Part shown: piece after piece, positions 47,101-59,376 of the stretch | Layout: every line of letters starts with the position of its first letter | Position numbering within the stretch: the stretch's first letter is position 1 | NCBI RefSeq assembly: GCF_904848185.1 | Contig: NC_051039.1 | Span: 7,049,497 to 7,113,496 of the forward strand | Length of the DNA: 64,000 bases | Direction: 5' to 3' | Source: Acanthopagrus latus | Lineage: Eukaryota; Chordata; Actinopteri; Spariformes; Sparidae | The notes under the pieces: generated by a model | Databases searched by the model: none | The model's input: only the letters and a program-made list of their open reading frames with translations | Told to the model about the DNA's origin: nothing | Made by a program: the position numbers and the translations under genes

Positions 47101-47824
47101 TGCAGTTCAACATCTGAGAGGTAAGTCTTCTCTGATGCTGTGTCACATCAATTTGAGTTGCTGGAATCTCCCAGTTTAACCGTCATTCATACGAGTTCAA
47201 TAACTTAAGCTTCTCAATGTAATGAGTCGGGACCTCCAGTATCTCCATGGTGTGGCTTACAAAAAAATAATGAGCGCAAAATTAAGCTGGCTACATCTGT
47301 TTTTCTAATGCACCAGATACGTATTTAATCAACATTTCATATCCTCTGCCGCTCATCTCATTTTCAGGTTTTATCTACGGGCTGTCAACAGCAATTAGGA
47401 TGCCACTCAAACTGCCTTCTGCCTTCTCAGCTCAACAAATCGAGCAGATTTCAATTAAATCTCTAGGTTTTGGTTATATTTTTAGTAAACTGGATTCGTT
47501 TAACACAGAGCTGAATCGAGCTTCCCAAGATTCTAAAAAAGGTGAAAGAAAATCTAATAATGAGGAAGTTGCGGTTTCGCAGAGAGTCTGCGAATCTTAT
47601 TATCCACAATCAATCAGATTTGATTACGGAGTGAATTCTGCTTCTTTGTGAGATTTGAATATGCTTCACAGCTTAATTCAATGTAGACTCAACTGATCCT
47701 GACTTGCTGGATGAACACCGTGTTAATTAACAGGGCTGTTTGCTCCGAAGCGCTAAGCTTTTTAGAACAAGGGAGCATGATTTATTTATTGTTTTATTTT
47801 CTTATTTTTATTTTTTTTTTTTAC

Positions 47825-47958
47825 CTGAGATGCTCAGGTAGATGGCGGGACTCGTCACATTCTCTCCTGTCATCTCGTTCACCGCCTCTACGTGGTAACG
47901 TCCTGCGTCCGCTGCAGTGGTTGCCAAGACGACCAACTGATTGTCCAAAGTGATTGCT
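47825..47958 (-). CDS. sdk1: sdk1 exon: second half of Ig domain 2
   Basis: Coding exon of 134 nt, first visible in transcript order. It enters in phase 2 with A, which would complete an Ile codon, and leaves in phase 1 with G. The acceptor is gccccacag; the donor is gtaaaaaaa. The peptide is AITLDNQLVVLATTAADAGR, then YHVEAVNEMTGENVTSPAIY and LSIS. DNQLV.LATT, AVNE..GEN.TSP and LSI match SDK1 closely (human AITLENQLVILATTTSDAG in part). The F strand reads DAGRYHVE, with Val where an Ig domain normally has Cys; human sidekick Ig2 also lacks this Cys as I recall. ENVT is a glycosylation sequon. The exon for the first half of Ig2 was not found to the right and is probably outside the window. 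Confidence 0.96.
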
Positions 47959-49199
47959 CTGTGGGGCACAAACGAGACATGCAGACAACAAGGCATTAGG
48001 AAACACAATGACAACAACTGAAAGCAAAACATGTCTCCTTCGAGCGTTGCTCCAGCTCAGACAAGAACACTGCTCAAACTAAGACTCTGACAAGGGGAGA
48101 GTATTTGGTACATGGATCATTTAGAATTCAGAAGAGGAGGGGGGACATTGAATACAATCATCAGAAAGGAAAGAGGATTCGGAGAGCTTAAATAAATCTC
48201 TCCTCCTGTCTCAGATTGATATGAGGCTCTTTTGTGTCTCCTTCATTCTTTTGGCCATTCTTGTTGTTTGCGTATTGTCTTCTGTTCCTCCCTCTCCACA
48301 CTGATCTATGCTCATTTCCCCACGTACCAGCAGCAATCAATACAGAATACACAAGCACACACAGTCACAGGCATACAAGATCTAACAGTATTCTCACATG
48401 AGCACACAGAGATAAGAAACAATCACTTACAAACAGAGTTTGTGTTGCCGTTGCTTTTCAGGGGAGCGTAATAGGAAGAGTTCATTTTTGTAGGGAGACG
48501 GTGTGGGAGAGGATTGTGGGAGGGAAATGAGGAGGGTAAGACATATATTCCAAGCACTCAGGTTTTCATGTGTTTGAACTCGTGTGCCTTGGAACAGACG
48601 CCGCCAGGCAGGAAGCACAGGCTGATGTTTTTAGTGATGCTACTCGTGTTTTCAGCATGTCAGTGTAGAGAAATCTCCAAACATTCTAACCTGAGAGGTG
48701 ACACTGAAATAAAGTCAATACGACCAAAGGGAGGATAAAGCATATTACAGTGAGATGACAGTCTTTTACTCTTATAGACTCTGTCTTTTCCCTGTGGCCT
48801 CATAACAGTTTGTACGCTGTGTTCAGAATGCAAAGCTGTACAAGATACGCTTGTGATTTAGAGCAACACAACAAGAGTAGATGAGATATGCAATGTGCAA
48901 CGTCCTGCATCACGTTGTATTTGGAAAAAGAGCACGTGCTATTGAGAACAAAACATCTGCGTGTGTGTGTGAGTGAGTGTTTGCGATGTGTGTATATTTC
49001 TACGAGCATTGTTAAGCAGTGCTACATTGGCAGCAATGGTTCCACCCCAAAACCTGATGGGAACAGTGCCAGTTGGGCATGGATTCATCTCCACTTCAAC
49101 ACAAAACAGCACGTGCCACTTATGCCGTCCTGAATCGATAACCATGTGCACCAACATGTCTGTAATTAATACAGACTAATAACACTAATTATCAACTAT

Positions 49200-49274
49200 T
49201 TTCCCGCGACCCTGCAGAGGATTAAGCGGCGTACATAGAATATGTACAGATGATGGATGGATGGATGGATGGAT
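49200..49274. repeat. repeat tail with (GGAT)n
   Basis: cccgcgaccctgcagaggat, then taagcggcgtacatagaata, followed by six GGAT/ATGG units. 'cgaccctg...aggataagcgg...aatggatggatgg' is a very common end of interspersed fish repeats. Only the tail is recognisable. Confidence 0.65.
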
Positions 49275-51491
49275 CAACTATTTTATGATATGAGATTTAG
49301 CATCATGGTAGCCTATCCTACACTTAGGTGTATGCATGCAGGCACAATGCATGAGTTCAACTAATGTGACCTACCAGCATAAAAGATGACTGCGTTGATG
49401 TGCAGTCACACAATATTATTACTTGTATTATTATTTTTTGATGATAATCGACATTGCTTATTTAACAACATTAAACATACAGAACAAGGTTACAAATTAT
49501 GCATTTACAAGGGAAAGGAGAGAAAAGATGAACAGAGACACCGACTGTTGGTTTCAAGTCAACACCACACAAACCAGTTGAAGAACTTTTGTTTCACGGC
49601 CATGACAGTAAAACATTGCGATTATTGCGCCTAAACAGAAAATATGAACGATGCAATATAACAATTACAAGACAGTTAGAAATAAAATATCAACACCCAT
49701 TTACAAGAAATGAAATTTAACTCATTTGACCTGCTGTAGCCAAGCCTGAACTAAAACCTTCCTCCTGGTCCACATGGATTTAAAATGGGTGATCGTTTGA
49801 GCTTAATTAAACACATCAAGGGAGATTGCTGCAGGCGACTGTCATTAGGTTTTGCATCTTCGCCTCAGACAGACACGTTCTCATGTTGTAATTTTGTTCT
49901 GAAGGCCGAACTCGCACTCTTCTGCCACACTGAGGACCGTAATTACCAGCGCCACTTCAGCCAGAGTTCGGAAGCCAGGGAACATTTCTCCCAGGAGAGA
50001 AATCAGAGGTCGCAAAGACTCTCTGAAGGTGGGATCTCCTGCTTCCGCAAGCACTTGTTTCATCAGGAGGAAATCCTGCTGGCTCCTAACATGTGGTTAT
50101 TGACACAGTTGCATGTTGATTACTTAACATTACAGCAGATGTCAACATGTTGGGAGGCCTTCACATTTTTCCGTCACAGTTGAATTAAGTCGATGATGAA
50201 GCGACCCCTGTCCACGAACGTGAGAACATGAGAGTCATTTACTGATTATTCGGAGACCAAGTACATGGACGTGTTTGTGTGTGACACAAATTGAGACAGG
50301 AACTACTGATTGAACTACTGTTGATCGAGGAGAGAAGAGCAGAGAAACTGCCTGACACACACTCCCACAGACACACTCTCACATACAGACGAATACCTCA
50401 GGTCTAATTTTATTCAGTGTGATTTCCCAGGAGAACATCCACAAGAGCCAGAGCCTCAACCCCAACACTGACATGCTATTTGTGTGTGTGTACGTCTATG
50501 TGTGCATGCTGCTTTGAGTGTGCATGCCTGTGTGTGTGTGCATTGAACTGCATCTCTCTGCCTGAAATAGAAGCTCTGACAAAACCTTTCTCCTGTTCTC
50601 TCTTACTTATTCCACAGAAAGATAGATTCTGCATCCTCGCCTGGGTCTACAATGCAATTTATAGCTGTTAAGCTCATTAACTGCACTGACCAGCTCATTT
50701 CATCACATCTGTTTTACTCAGCACATGCTGATTAATAGACAGCGAAGGCATGCCTCTACTTGCCTATAGAGTCTGAGGGAGGAGAGAGCCTCGGAGGTTC
50801 AAAGTTATTAGCGTTCAAAGTCAAAAGAGCTCTGTGGGCGGGTCTAAGAATGCAGTCGGACCAATTAAGATTGCAAATTAACATCTGAACGTTTGCTGAG
50901 CTAAAAGTATTTGTTCGTGCATTTTTTTCCCCCCTCATTTGCATTTCCAATTTATATGTACTATTTACATGTGAAATTACTTGTGATGACAGCGGCTGAT
51001 GGCTGCAGCGATTCCCTTCACGCTTTCATTCGTTCCAAATTGGGAGGTCTCAGGCTTCATTTCCCATAAAATCTTCACACGGAACTTTCATATCGAGGAA
51101 GCAACACAGAGGGGAAGGAATAAAATTAGCCAATAGGAAGTCAGTCGAGCAGGCAGAGACGACGGGACCTCAAATCATGTGAGATTCCCTTCAAAAAATA
51201 ATATAATGTCCCTATTTGTTCTGAGTAGCTGGAGGGTGGTTAAAGAATCTCATCCTAAGAGTTACAACATAGTCCAACACACATCAGGCATGCGAACAGG
51301 CGTGCACATGAGCTGTTTACATGCGTTGTTTCATTCTGACTGGATCGCAATATTCTAGATTTAATACAGAATAATTCAACATACCACTGTCTGCTCTCTT
51401 TCTGTTCTACATTTAATTAAACTGCACAAAATTGTTCTGGCTTTTAATTAAAGACAAACTCAATTGGAAATCTGTGCATGACTCTGCATGC

Positions 51492-51492
<1 letters not shown>

Positions 51493-51570
<78 letters not shown>
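51493..51570. repeat. (TG)n microsatellite
   Basis: About 39 uninterrupted TG units. Confidence 0.98.
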
Positions 51571-51571
<1 letters not shown>

Positions 51572-53994
51572 CAGTTTATCCTCAGGCATAATAGGGAAAT
51601 TAAAATACAGTAATAAACTACATCCTATTCCCTTCCCCTCCTGCATTCCTCCCAATATCCCTCAACCCCTTCAAATAATAAAAAACAGCCGCTCTTGACT
51701 CTTTCTCTTAAAGTCCATTTTCTCACTCAGATTACAATCTGCACATTTTCTTTCTTGGTTTCATCCAATTTTCTTTGCATTATGCTTTCGCTAGCTGTCT
51801 CTCCACCACGCTCCTCTAGCCCGGGAACACCACACTACTGCGCTGTCCTGCCTCACCTCCCCTCTCCTCCCCCTGACTCTTTTGAACCAAAGCACCAAGC
51901 CAGATTGGTCTTTCATTAAGTATCTGGCCCCAAGACTCATTTAATAAACACTCATGGGTGTCCACACTGCAAGACAGGCTGAAAAACACATGCACACACA
52001 CACGCACATACAGACACACACACTACTGTGCCAAGAGATAATTAGCACACACATGTCGCAGGCCAGAGAATGAGTGAGCGACTCATCAAGTTTGGTTTTT
52101 TTTTATATTTAAGTGCGCCTGAGAGCGTGTACGTGAGTGTGCGCGTTGGGTCTGACTGAGCCTTCCTGCCAGCAGAGCCCACCTCGGCCTCCGTCTGCCC
52201 TCCCTCTCTATCTCCGATAGGCAGCGAGCCACATTCTTAAACCACAGTGCGTCTGACACACTGAGGCTCGGGGTGGAGGAGTGTGGCGGCAGGGCAGAAG
52301 GAGGGATACTCCACTGTAAACCGAGTCCAGACAGCAGGCTTTTTTGGCAGCTTCAGCCCCAAAGCAAGTGCCTGCCAGACGCCCACACATTACACTGCAT
52401 ACATACACACACCTTCTCACACAGTCGGGAGCTTTCACTGTTCCTTGCAGCCGTTAAAGCGGATGTTTGCTTTGGTGATGAATTCAGTGGACACATGAAT
52501 ATGTTCTCTGTTGGGCTGATTGATGGCTAACGCACACATGTTTATACCCACTGAATGCAACTTTATGTGCGTGTCTGTGCACCTTTAACTTTCTGTTATT
52601 ACAAACTTTACACAGGGTAGAGGTATTCAAATTTTTTTTAAGCCTTCCTGCTTTCAAAATTGCCTGTCAGAGTGAGTTGTGGCATGGTGTCCTCCATCCC
52701 AAAGTAATTGGTAACTATAAAACGCAGCTGCAGAGAGTACATTGTTTTGAATGCGGACATGAGGAGGAATGCTTCTGTACCATATTCATCAACATTGGCT
52801 CTGATAGCTTTATTTTTTTTGGCTGGCATTTTTGTCTTTATCTGCACAACTGCAAAACAAAAGCTGACACAGAAAACTCGCAGTGAAGCTACTGTATAAG
52901 GCTTACCATAACAAGTCATGTTTATGAAGCTTGGGTTGTTTTTTATTTTCAATTATATAAAGTTCATCTATTTAATGTGGAGGGAGATTCGAAAACGAAC
53001 AATGCAAACTTTTTCTTCCAACTTCACTGGACACAATGAGGACAAATGCGCGAGTCAACCATCAAGAATTATGACTGAAGTGCTGAGATAGTTTGATTTG
53101 CTTGATTTAATTGGCCTGAATCCACAGTGACTCAGTGTGAACACAAAGTTGTAAGTAGAGTATTTTTAATGGTTCCAAAGGATGCACTCTTAACAGACAG
53201 TTCTTGTTGTGATGCTTTGGGATAAATTGTGCCGAAGCAGAAGCTGGAAGTCTGAGCTGATATAAGGACTGAGTACGCTACTATAATACAACAGTACAGA
53301 GAGAGGTACAACAGAGGAACGATCCCGGTGGTGAACAGAGGGGAAAAAAAGACATGAAGAGAACTTCATTTTGCTGAATTCCAGCAATAGTTTCACATAG
53401 TTTGGGAAAATATGATAGATCTGTTTTTGTAATGGGATTAAAAAGTCTAACTGAGTTAAGACTGAGAACTGGACCACTGCCAGCAGCTCTTGACATTCTG
53501 CTGCCAGTAGCGTGACAGTGACTGCTTTAGTGATTTTCATGCATAGTTTAAATTAAGCTATTGTTAACACAGCCTGGGGGTGATGATTTGTTTTACAGTG
53601 TATTTGCTGAACATTCTTTAATCCTCTTGCTCAGTCAAAACGCAATGCCTCGAACATTATCTTTAAAAAAGACATTTGTTTAAGTTTCTGATTGCTACGA
53701 ATGTGAGGCAAAGTCCTACAAGCTAAATAAAGATTTAAAGTTTTTCAAACAATGACATTTTTGCAGCTTTAACACTGAGGTCTCTTCTGTGGAGTGTTAT
53801 TTTCTTTTTCCCCCCTAACCCTGATTCTAAAGAGGAAAGATGAAGAAGAACCATGCAGATACATCCTTTAAACAATCATGTGTCTCACAAAGTGCTGAAC
53901 CTCGTCCCATCCTTGGCGAATAATATCATTATTGACCAATTATCAAACCTGTTCAAAATACTGCAAGCCAGACTAAAAGAAACTAAAGTGAAAA

Positions 53995-54115
53995 CATAAA
54001 ATGAACATATACAAGTAATTTGAGTGGTCATGAATCAAGTCAAGTCCCATTTTTTAACCTCAAAGTTGAGTCTGAAGTCATTTAATCAAGTTGAAACTCA
54101 TCAAAATAGTGTCTT
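53995..54115. repeat. possible MITE with 'caagtcaagtc' motifs
   Basis: Contains aatcaagtcaagtcccattt, aacctcaaagttgagtctga, and gtgtcttgagtccacatctc. It resembles a repeat in fish built of CAAGTC/GAGTCT units ending 'cttgagtccacatctctg'. Termini were not found. Confidence 0.4.
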
Positions 54116-55394
54116 GAGTCCACATCTCTGCTGTAAGGCAACGATGTTATTAACTGACAGCTCAACAACAATCAGTGACTGATTCTGGTGTGAAAAAAGA
54201 GGGAGCCCCGTCAACAAAATTGAGATTGAATGATTAAAACCTGCTGTTATTTTGAAATTGATTGACAGATCTTTTGAAATACAGCTTAATAATAGTCATC
54301 TTCTAAGTCATTAATGTTTTCTGACACTGTCAACGTGTGTTCACATGAGTAATGTTTGCACACACAGCAGTAAAACTGGCCTACAGTTTCAAAAATGACC
54401 AGTTGTGAAACAGAAAAATGCAAACGCATCTCCAGCTCTTCAGCTCTTTAATAATGCACCAAATGTTGACATATCTAAAATGAATGTGGTAAAAAAAAAA
54501 AAGAAAAAGACGGGGTCTCAGACTGCACTTAGTGGCATTTTAGTTGCTGCACAGGTATAGCAGTGTCCCTTCACTGAACTGTCACTGGCATTCCTACTGC
54601 AAAAACCATTAAGTGCGCTTAAGGACTTGTTCCAACTTGTTCTAAATAAATCCCTAAAACACTTAAAATATAAAATGTCTGCCACCCTTTTATCTTGTAA
54701 TCAGCAAGAGAGGGAAACAAAACAAAACATTCACACACAAAAAAAAACTCTGCCATCTCTACAATAAGCCTGTTGGAGATGAACCAAATGAGAAGAAATA
54801 ATGGAAGCAGGCTGCTGATGCATTAAAAATGTGCATCAACTATTTAGAAGGTCTGGATTGTGTCTATTGCAATCTAAATCAAGGCCAGAACATTTTGGAC
54901 TACATTAAAATAATAAAAGGGAAACATTCAAGTTATTAAGGGCACCCACTGGGCACACCCAGAGTCCTCCAGTCAGAGTGACATGCACACAGGTTACACC
55001 CTGCATGGCCAAAGACGTGGAAAGTATATGGACTCTTGAATATTACATGCACATGTAATTACTGAGACAATTCAGCTGAATGTATGATTAGTGAGTAAAG
55101 AGAAAATTAATGTGTAACTACTTGATTATTTAATGATTTCGTCTCTTTTTCAAGCAGTCTCCAGCTTCTCAGTTAGGAGGATGTGCTACTTTTCTGTGTT
55201 TATAATTGTAAACTGAAGCCACAGAGCCTTTAGGTCCTGGACTGTCAGAGAAAAAAGAAAACCAATACTTGTTTTTTGTTTGCTTATTCTGTGATATTTT
55301 GTAATCAAGATGATTAACTCATTACTTCAAAAATCAGTAGACTACTCGATAATGAAATCATCATTAGATTACTTATCTCATTCCATATCTGCTA

Positions 55395-55700
55395 CGAAGC
55401 CTCCACCTTTCTGGGCGGCTTTTGTATCAGATTCAGGACCCTGGCTGCAGGGAATCGGGTGAGGTCGAGCATTGACGCTGATGCGGCCTGGCTTACAGAT
55501 GGCGTTCCAGTTCATCCTGTAGGTGTTTGATGGGGTTGAGGTCAGGGCTCTATGAAGGCCAGTTGTTCCTCATTAGGTTTGGAAAACCTTTTCCCGGAGG
55601 ACCTCACTTTGTGTAAGGAGCCATTGTCACCACAAAGAAAATGGTTTTGCATGATTTGTTGTCACAAAGTTGGAAGCACAGTGTTCTCTAAAATGTCAGC
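55395..55700 (-). pseudogene. degenerate Tc1-like transposase fragment
   Basis: On the minus strand, 55493-55548 reads PDLNPIKHLQDELERHL followed by a stop. SPDLNPI(E/K)xxW/L is the DDE-domain motif around the last catalytic block of Tc1-like transposases. The flanking plus-strand sequence (gcctccacctttctgggcgg, gtgaggtcgagcattgacgc, gtgtttgatggggttgaggt, cacaaagttggaagcacagt) follows, block by block, a Tc1-like fish repeat that I recognise. Stops and small indels show it is dead. Inverted terminal repeats were not found. Confidence 0.8.
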
Positions 55701-56379
55701 ATTAACAGTGAGCAGCAACAATCACAATAACAGTCCAGGTTTCCCTTATGGATTACAGTGGAGGCGCTCAGACTCGCCTTAAAAAAAGTGCCATTTCTGT
55801 AACTGGAGTGGGAGTGTGTTTGTGTGTGAATGGGTGAATGAGAGGTGAAACTGTAAAGGATAAAAAAGCATTGTGCAAGTTCAGTCCATTTACAAAATGA
55901 TTACGCTTACACTCAATATATTAAGCTACACATAATAAAGCGAGCATAGGCACTAGTTCACAAACCAAAGGCTGAATGTTTAATGTTTAATCCATCACCT
56001 AGTAAACAGACTTACCAGGCGACAGAGATGCTGTCAGGATGTGTCTGATTTAGGTCAGCAGGTGATTCACCGATTGATTACATTGTATGTTTGCTGTCTT
56101 AATAATCAGAGACGCATGCTGCAACTTCTGGAACAAAATTGAAACTTTTAAGTTCTGACATCTAAAGTCATTGTCATTGCACCATTGCACTGCTGGTCTT
56201 CACAATCATAGTGTCTGACCAAAAACCATAAACTACATGCATCTGTGGTTTGCTTGAAGTCAACTGTTGGCCAACATCAAAGTAACATTGCGAAAGTTCA
56301 ATGCAATACTGCAATATCAAAAAGGACTTTTGAAATGCAGGACTTAGCAAGTATCAGGATGTTTTTGACCAAGTACCTC

Positions 56380-56464
56380 AACACTGATGACAGACTGATG
56401 AAAAGATTATAGTCTCATATCATGGTGATGATATACAGTAATATCAATACGATGCCCAGCCCTA
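56380..56464. repeat. end of a TAGGGCTGGGC-type DNA element
   Basis: Ends gatgcccagccctaaatc, i.e. TAGGGCTGGGCATCG in reverse complement, preceded by gatgatatacagtaatatca and atacgat. TAGGGCTGGGC termini with ATCGTAT/GATAT interiors are typical of hAT-type fish repeats. The opposite end was not located. Confidence 0.45.
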
Positions 56465-57139
56465 AATCACACTAAGACCAATAAGTCCTTCACATGAACA
56501 GCAGTCAGTCCTCTAATCCTGCAGACCAACTATGAAGACATTGTGCTTTTTATAGAGTAAAACCCAACTAGTCTCTTGTGTCAAAATTATATTTCAATTC
56601 CTGTCCACACCTGATTAATTGCTCACAACCAGATTTAAGGTTATTATCTGTTAATGGTGATCTGCATGGTGAATCTTGATGATCTTTCCACTCAGAGAAT
56701 TACAACCTGCATATGTGACTGCACATGAGACCAATAAAGTGAGGGAGGAAGACAGAAAAAAAGAAAGATGGGAGAGGTTACAACAGTAATGAACACTAAT
56801 GTGTTTGTGAGAGATTTTAACAGCCCCTTCACTGACTCAGAAAACATTTCCCTACCTTCTGCCCTCCACACTCGGCAGCTCTGTGACTTGTAATTAACGC
56901 AGTGCCTAAATCACAGGCTTGCTTCCTCAATCACCTTTACAGTTCCTTCAAACGGTCAAACGGACACAGAAAGGGACACTTTTCTGTGGTCGCTCACCGG
57001 CTTGGCCCGTCGCCACCGCCAATAAGTCCTCCATAAAGCACACGCGCAGGCAGAGGCAGTGCGTGCCCGCGCACACATAGTCGAGTATCCTTGTGCACAC
57101 ACAGCCTTGGGCCTGCAGTATGAAAGTAATTGGTGTGTG

Positions 57140-57210
57140 CGTATATGCGAGAGAGGGAGAGAGAGAGAAAGTGAGAGCGAGAGAGTAAGAGTTAGAGAGG
57201 GCCGCGAGAC
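57140..57210. repeat. GA-rich low-complexity tract
   Basis: Imperfect (GA)n with GAGC and TAAGAG interruptions. A shorter purer one lies at 59341-59385. Confidence 0.85.
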
Positions 57211-59332
57211 AGACTGCGTTTGTTTAATGTCCCCTGGCATGGCCAGAGGGACAGGCAGAGAGAAGTGGAAAGGCAACGGCTGAGGGAAGGAAAGGAAAGC
57301 GGGGCAAGGGTGAGGTGGAGGCAGGAAGAGAGGAGAGGAGAGAGGGATGAGGCTGGATGCTGAGTAAACAGAGGAGGGAGACTTTTCTCTCCGCTCGCTG
57401 TTTGTTCAGCAGCAGGAGCTCCATGACTCGCTTCCTTTCTGTCACCGCTGCAAGTCTGTCTGTCTCTCTGTCAGCCACGTGCGCATACGGGCGGTTTCTC
57501 ACATGGATGCTCACCGAAAAACATGCGCCTCTCCTGGTAGAAATATCTCTCTTAACAGGTCATACAGTAAATCTACAGTACAAGACCACATTGGTTTAAC
57601 AAGGAGGCTGGATGGATGGTAACAACTCCCTTTGTGTGACTGTGTGTGTGCGTGCAGCTGAGTGACTGTTGTAGTCCCATTAGGTGGATGGATCTCTAGA
57701 CGAATGGCTATTATCCTAATTAGCAGTAATTATGTCTGCTTCCAATTAACCACACAACTGGCGGTGACTTCTCTCGCTGTCTTTCCGTCTCACACTCTCT
57801 CTCTCTCTCTCCCTCTCTGCGTCTTTCTCTCAGCCGGAGAAACACACCTTCCTCTCAAACACTGTCTCTCCCAGCTGCTCAGCTGTAGAGACCAGCTGAA
57901 CAGAGAGCCCATAATCTTCACACTTGAAAATAAGCTGTCATTTTCTAATTCTGGTTCCTGTTTGAACCTCAAATAAAGAGCGCGACTCCAGACCCTGTGA
58001 TTTATATTCTGCTTATACAACCAGGAAGCTCTCTCTGTGAATCTGTCTGCAGACAGGAGTGCAGGAGCATTTTCGAAGCCCTTTCATGGTTTGTTGTAGC
58101 TTTCAGACAGTCATTGTCAAATGTTCAAGGTTACATGGCGGGATAAATGTTGGAGCATGTGACTTCAGCTGAGGCCTTAAACTTGCCTGGACTAACTTCA
58201 AGTCTATGCTTCGTACATCATGACATTGTACATTTTCAGGAATTTCAAATAAGAAACCAATTATGTTACTCATTGATCACTGTGGATTTGCTAATTTGTA
58301 TCAACAAGGTCAAGCAGTAACATCTCTAAATTGGAGCATTTGTAGCATTTCCCACAGTTGCTGATTACAATGAATCTGTTCGCTGTTGAGTGCAGCCATA
58401 TGACAAACAACATGTACTGAATACATACACTACAAAATAGAAGTGGACGGAGCTTTGGGGTCTAAAAACTGAGGCCTACCGGTTTGAAGTCCAAAGTATA
58501 AATCTCTGTCCGTCTGTATGATTTTCGTGTATCTTGACAACACTTCTTTCGATAACACTTGGCAGGTTTGTTGTTAACAACCAAAGAAAATGGGGTGTCG
58601 AATTTGGTGCAATTTGGACACCTGACAATATTCTCGTGTTCATTCAATATTCCTACATTTTGAATAAACAGCAAAAAACCCTCCGTGCAACAGCAGCAGG
58701 TGGCTTCGGCTCTTCGGCTTCTTGGCTCTGTAGAATGACGCTGGGCTCACTCATAATCATTCTCACATGATCTTGTGGGGAAGCAGACGTAAACCAAATG
58801 AAGATTAGTATTGTGCAACAACTTGCTTTATTAATACGTTGTAAGCAGAAGGTACAATTAGTCTAGATGAGTGAAGTTACAGCGAACACAAGGTTTCTAT
58901 TCTTCAGAGAGAACAGGAGGTGAGACCTGGAGTTTCTGTCAACAGTAGTATCCTAGCTAACATTAGTTTTTCACAGTTGCATAGGCTCGGCTTGGAAAGA
59001 TGTAATCATCCATATCTTAGATAGTAAATATCAAACATGTTTGACTTCAGACTGGATCTGTAAACCCCTGACATTACCTGTTAATCTGTGCAGAACAGCA
59101 TATCTTGAACATTTACTGTACTATCATGAACAGCATGATGTTCATTTTGTAAAGATAATTAGAATAAAATAGACTTAACTGTCTATTTTACTGGAAGCAC
59201 TTCAGGGCCTGGCTAGCTTGTGAGAGCCACCTCTCCACGCTCCACCCCAGAAAACAAGATGACGGCCACAATGGCGATATCGAGGCATCCACTTCGATAA
59301 CACAGTTTATGAATAAATAACAGACATTGTGC

Positions 59333-59376
<44 letters not shown>

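Larger units (their letters stand above)
15017..47824 (-). other. sdk1: sdk1 large intron between Ig2 and Ig3 (32.8 kb)
   Basis: The largest intron in view. Contents, in plus-strand order: a possible repeat relic (15230-15380), two abutting TIR elements (15701-16381), GT runs (17160-17396), a GA-rich region (18740-19340 and around 19270), (CA)n at 19570-19678, LINE remnant (21369-21462), possible repeat piece near 22050-22125, CA-rich tract (26557-26608), repeat debris (28256-28287, 28870-29095), LINE remnant (32008-32130), repeat fragment (33599-33670), (CA)n at 36747-36827, repeats at 37785-37960 and 38595-39060, a cluster of GT/CA arrays (40484-44160). Between these I see unique, non-coding sequence with no splice-flanked ORF, including 22130-26550, 29100-31990, 34000-36740 and 44160-47820. 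Confidence 0.85.

Noticed and set aside
52208..52438. Cys-rich minus-strand open frame
   Set aside because: No pairing pattern of a known domain, no splice-flanked continuity with sdk1, and overlapping plus-strand frames of similar length.
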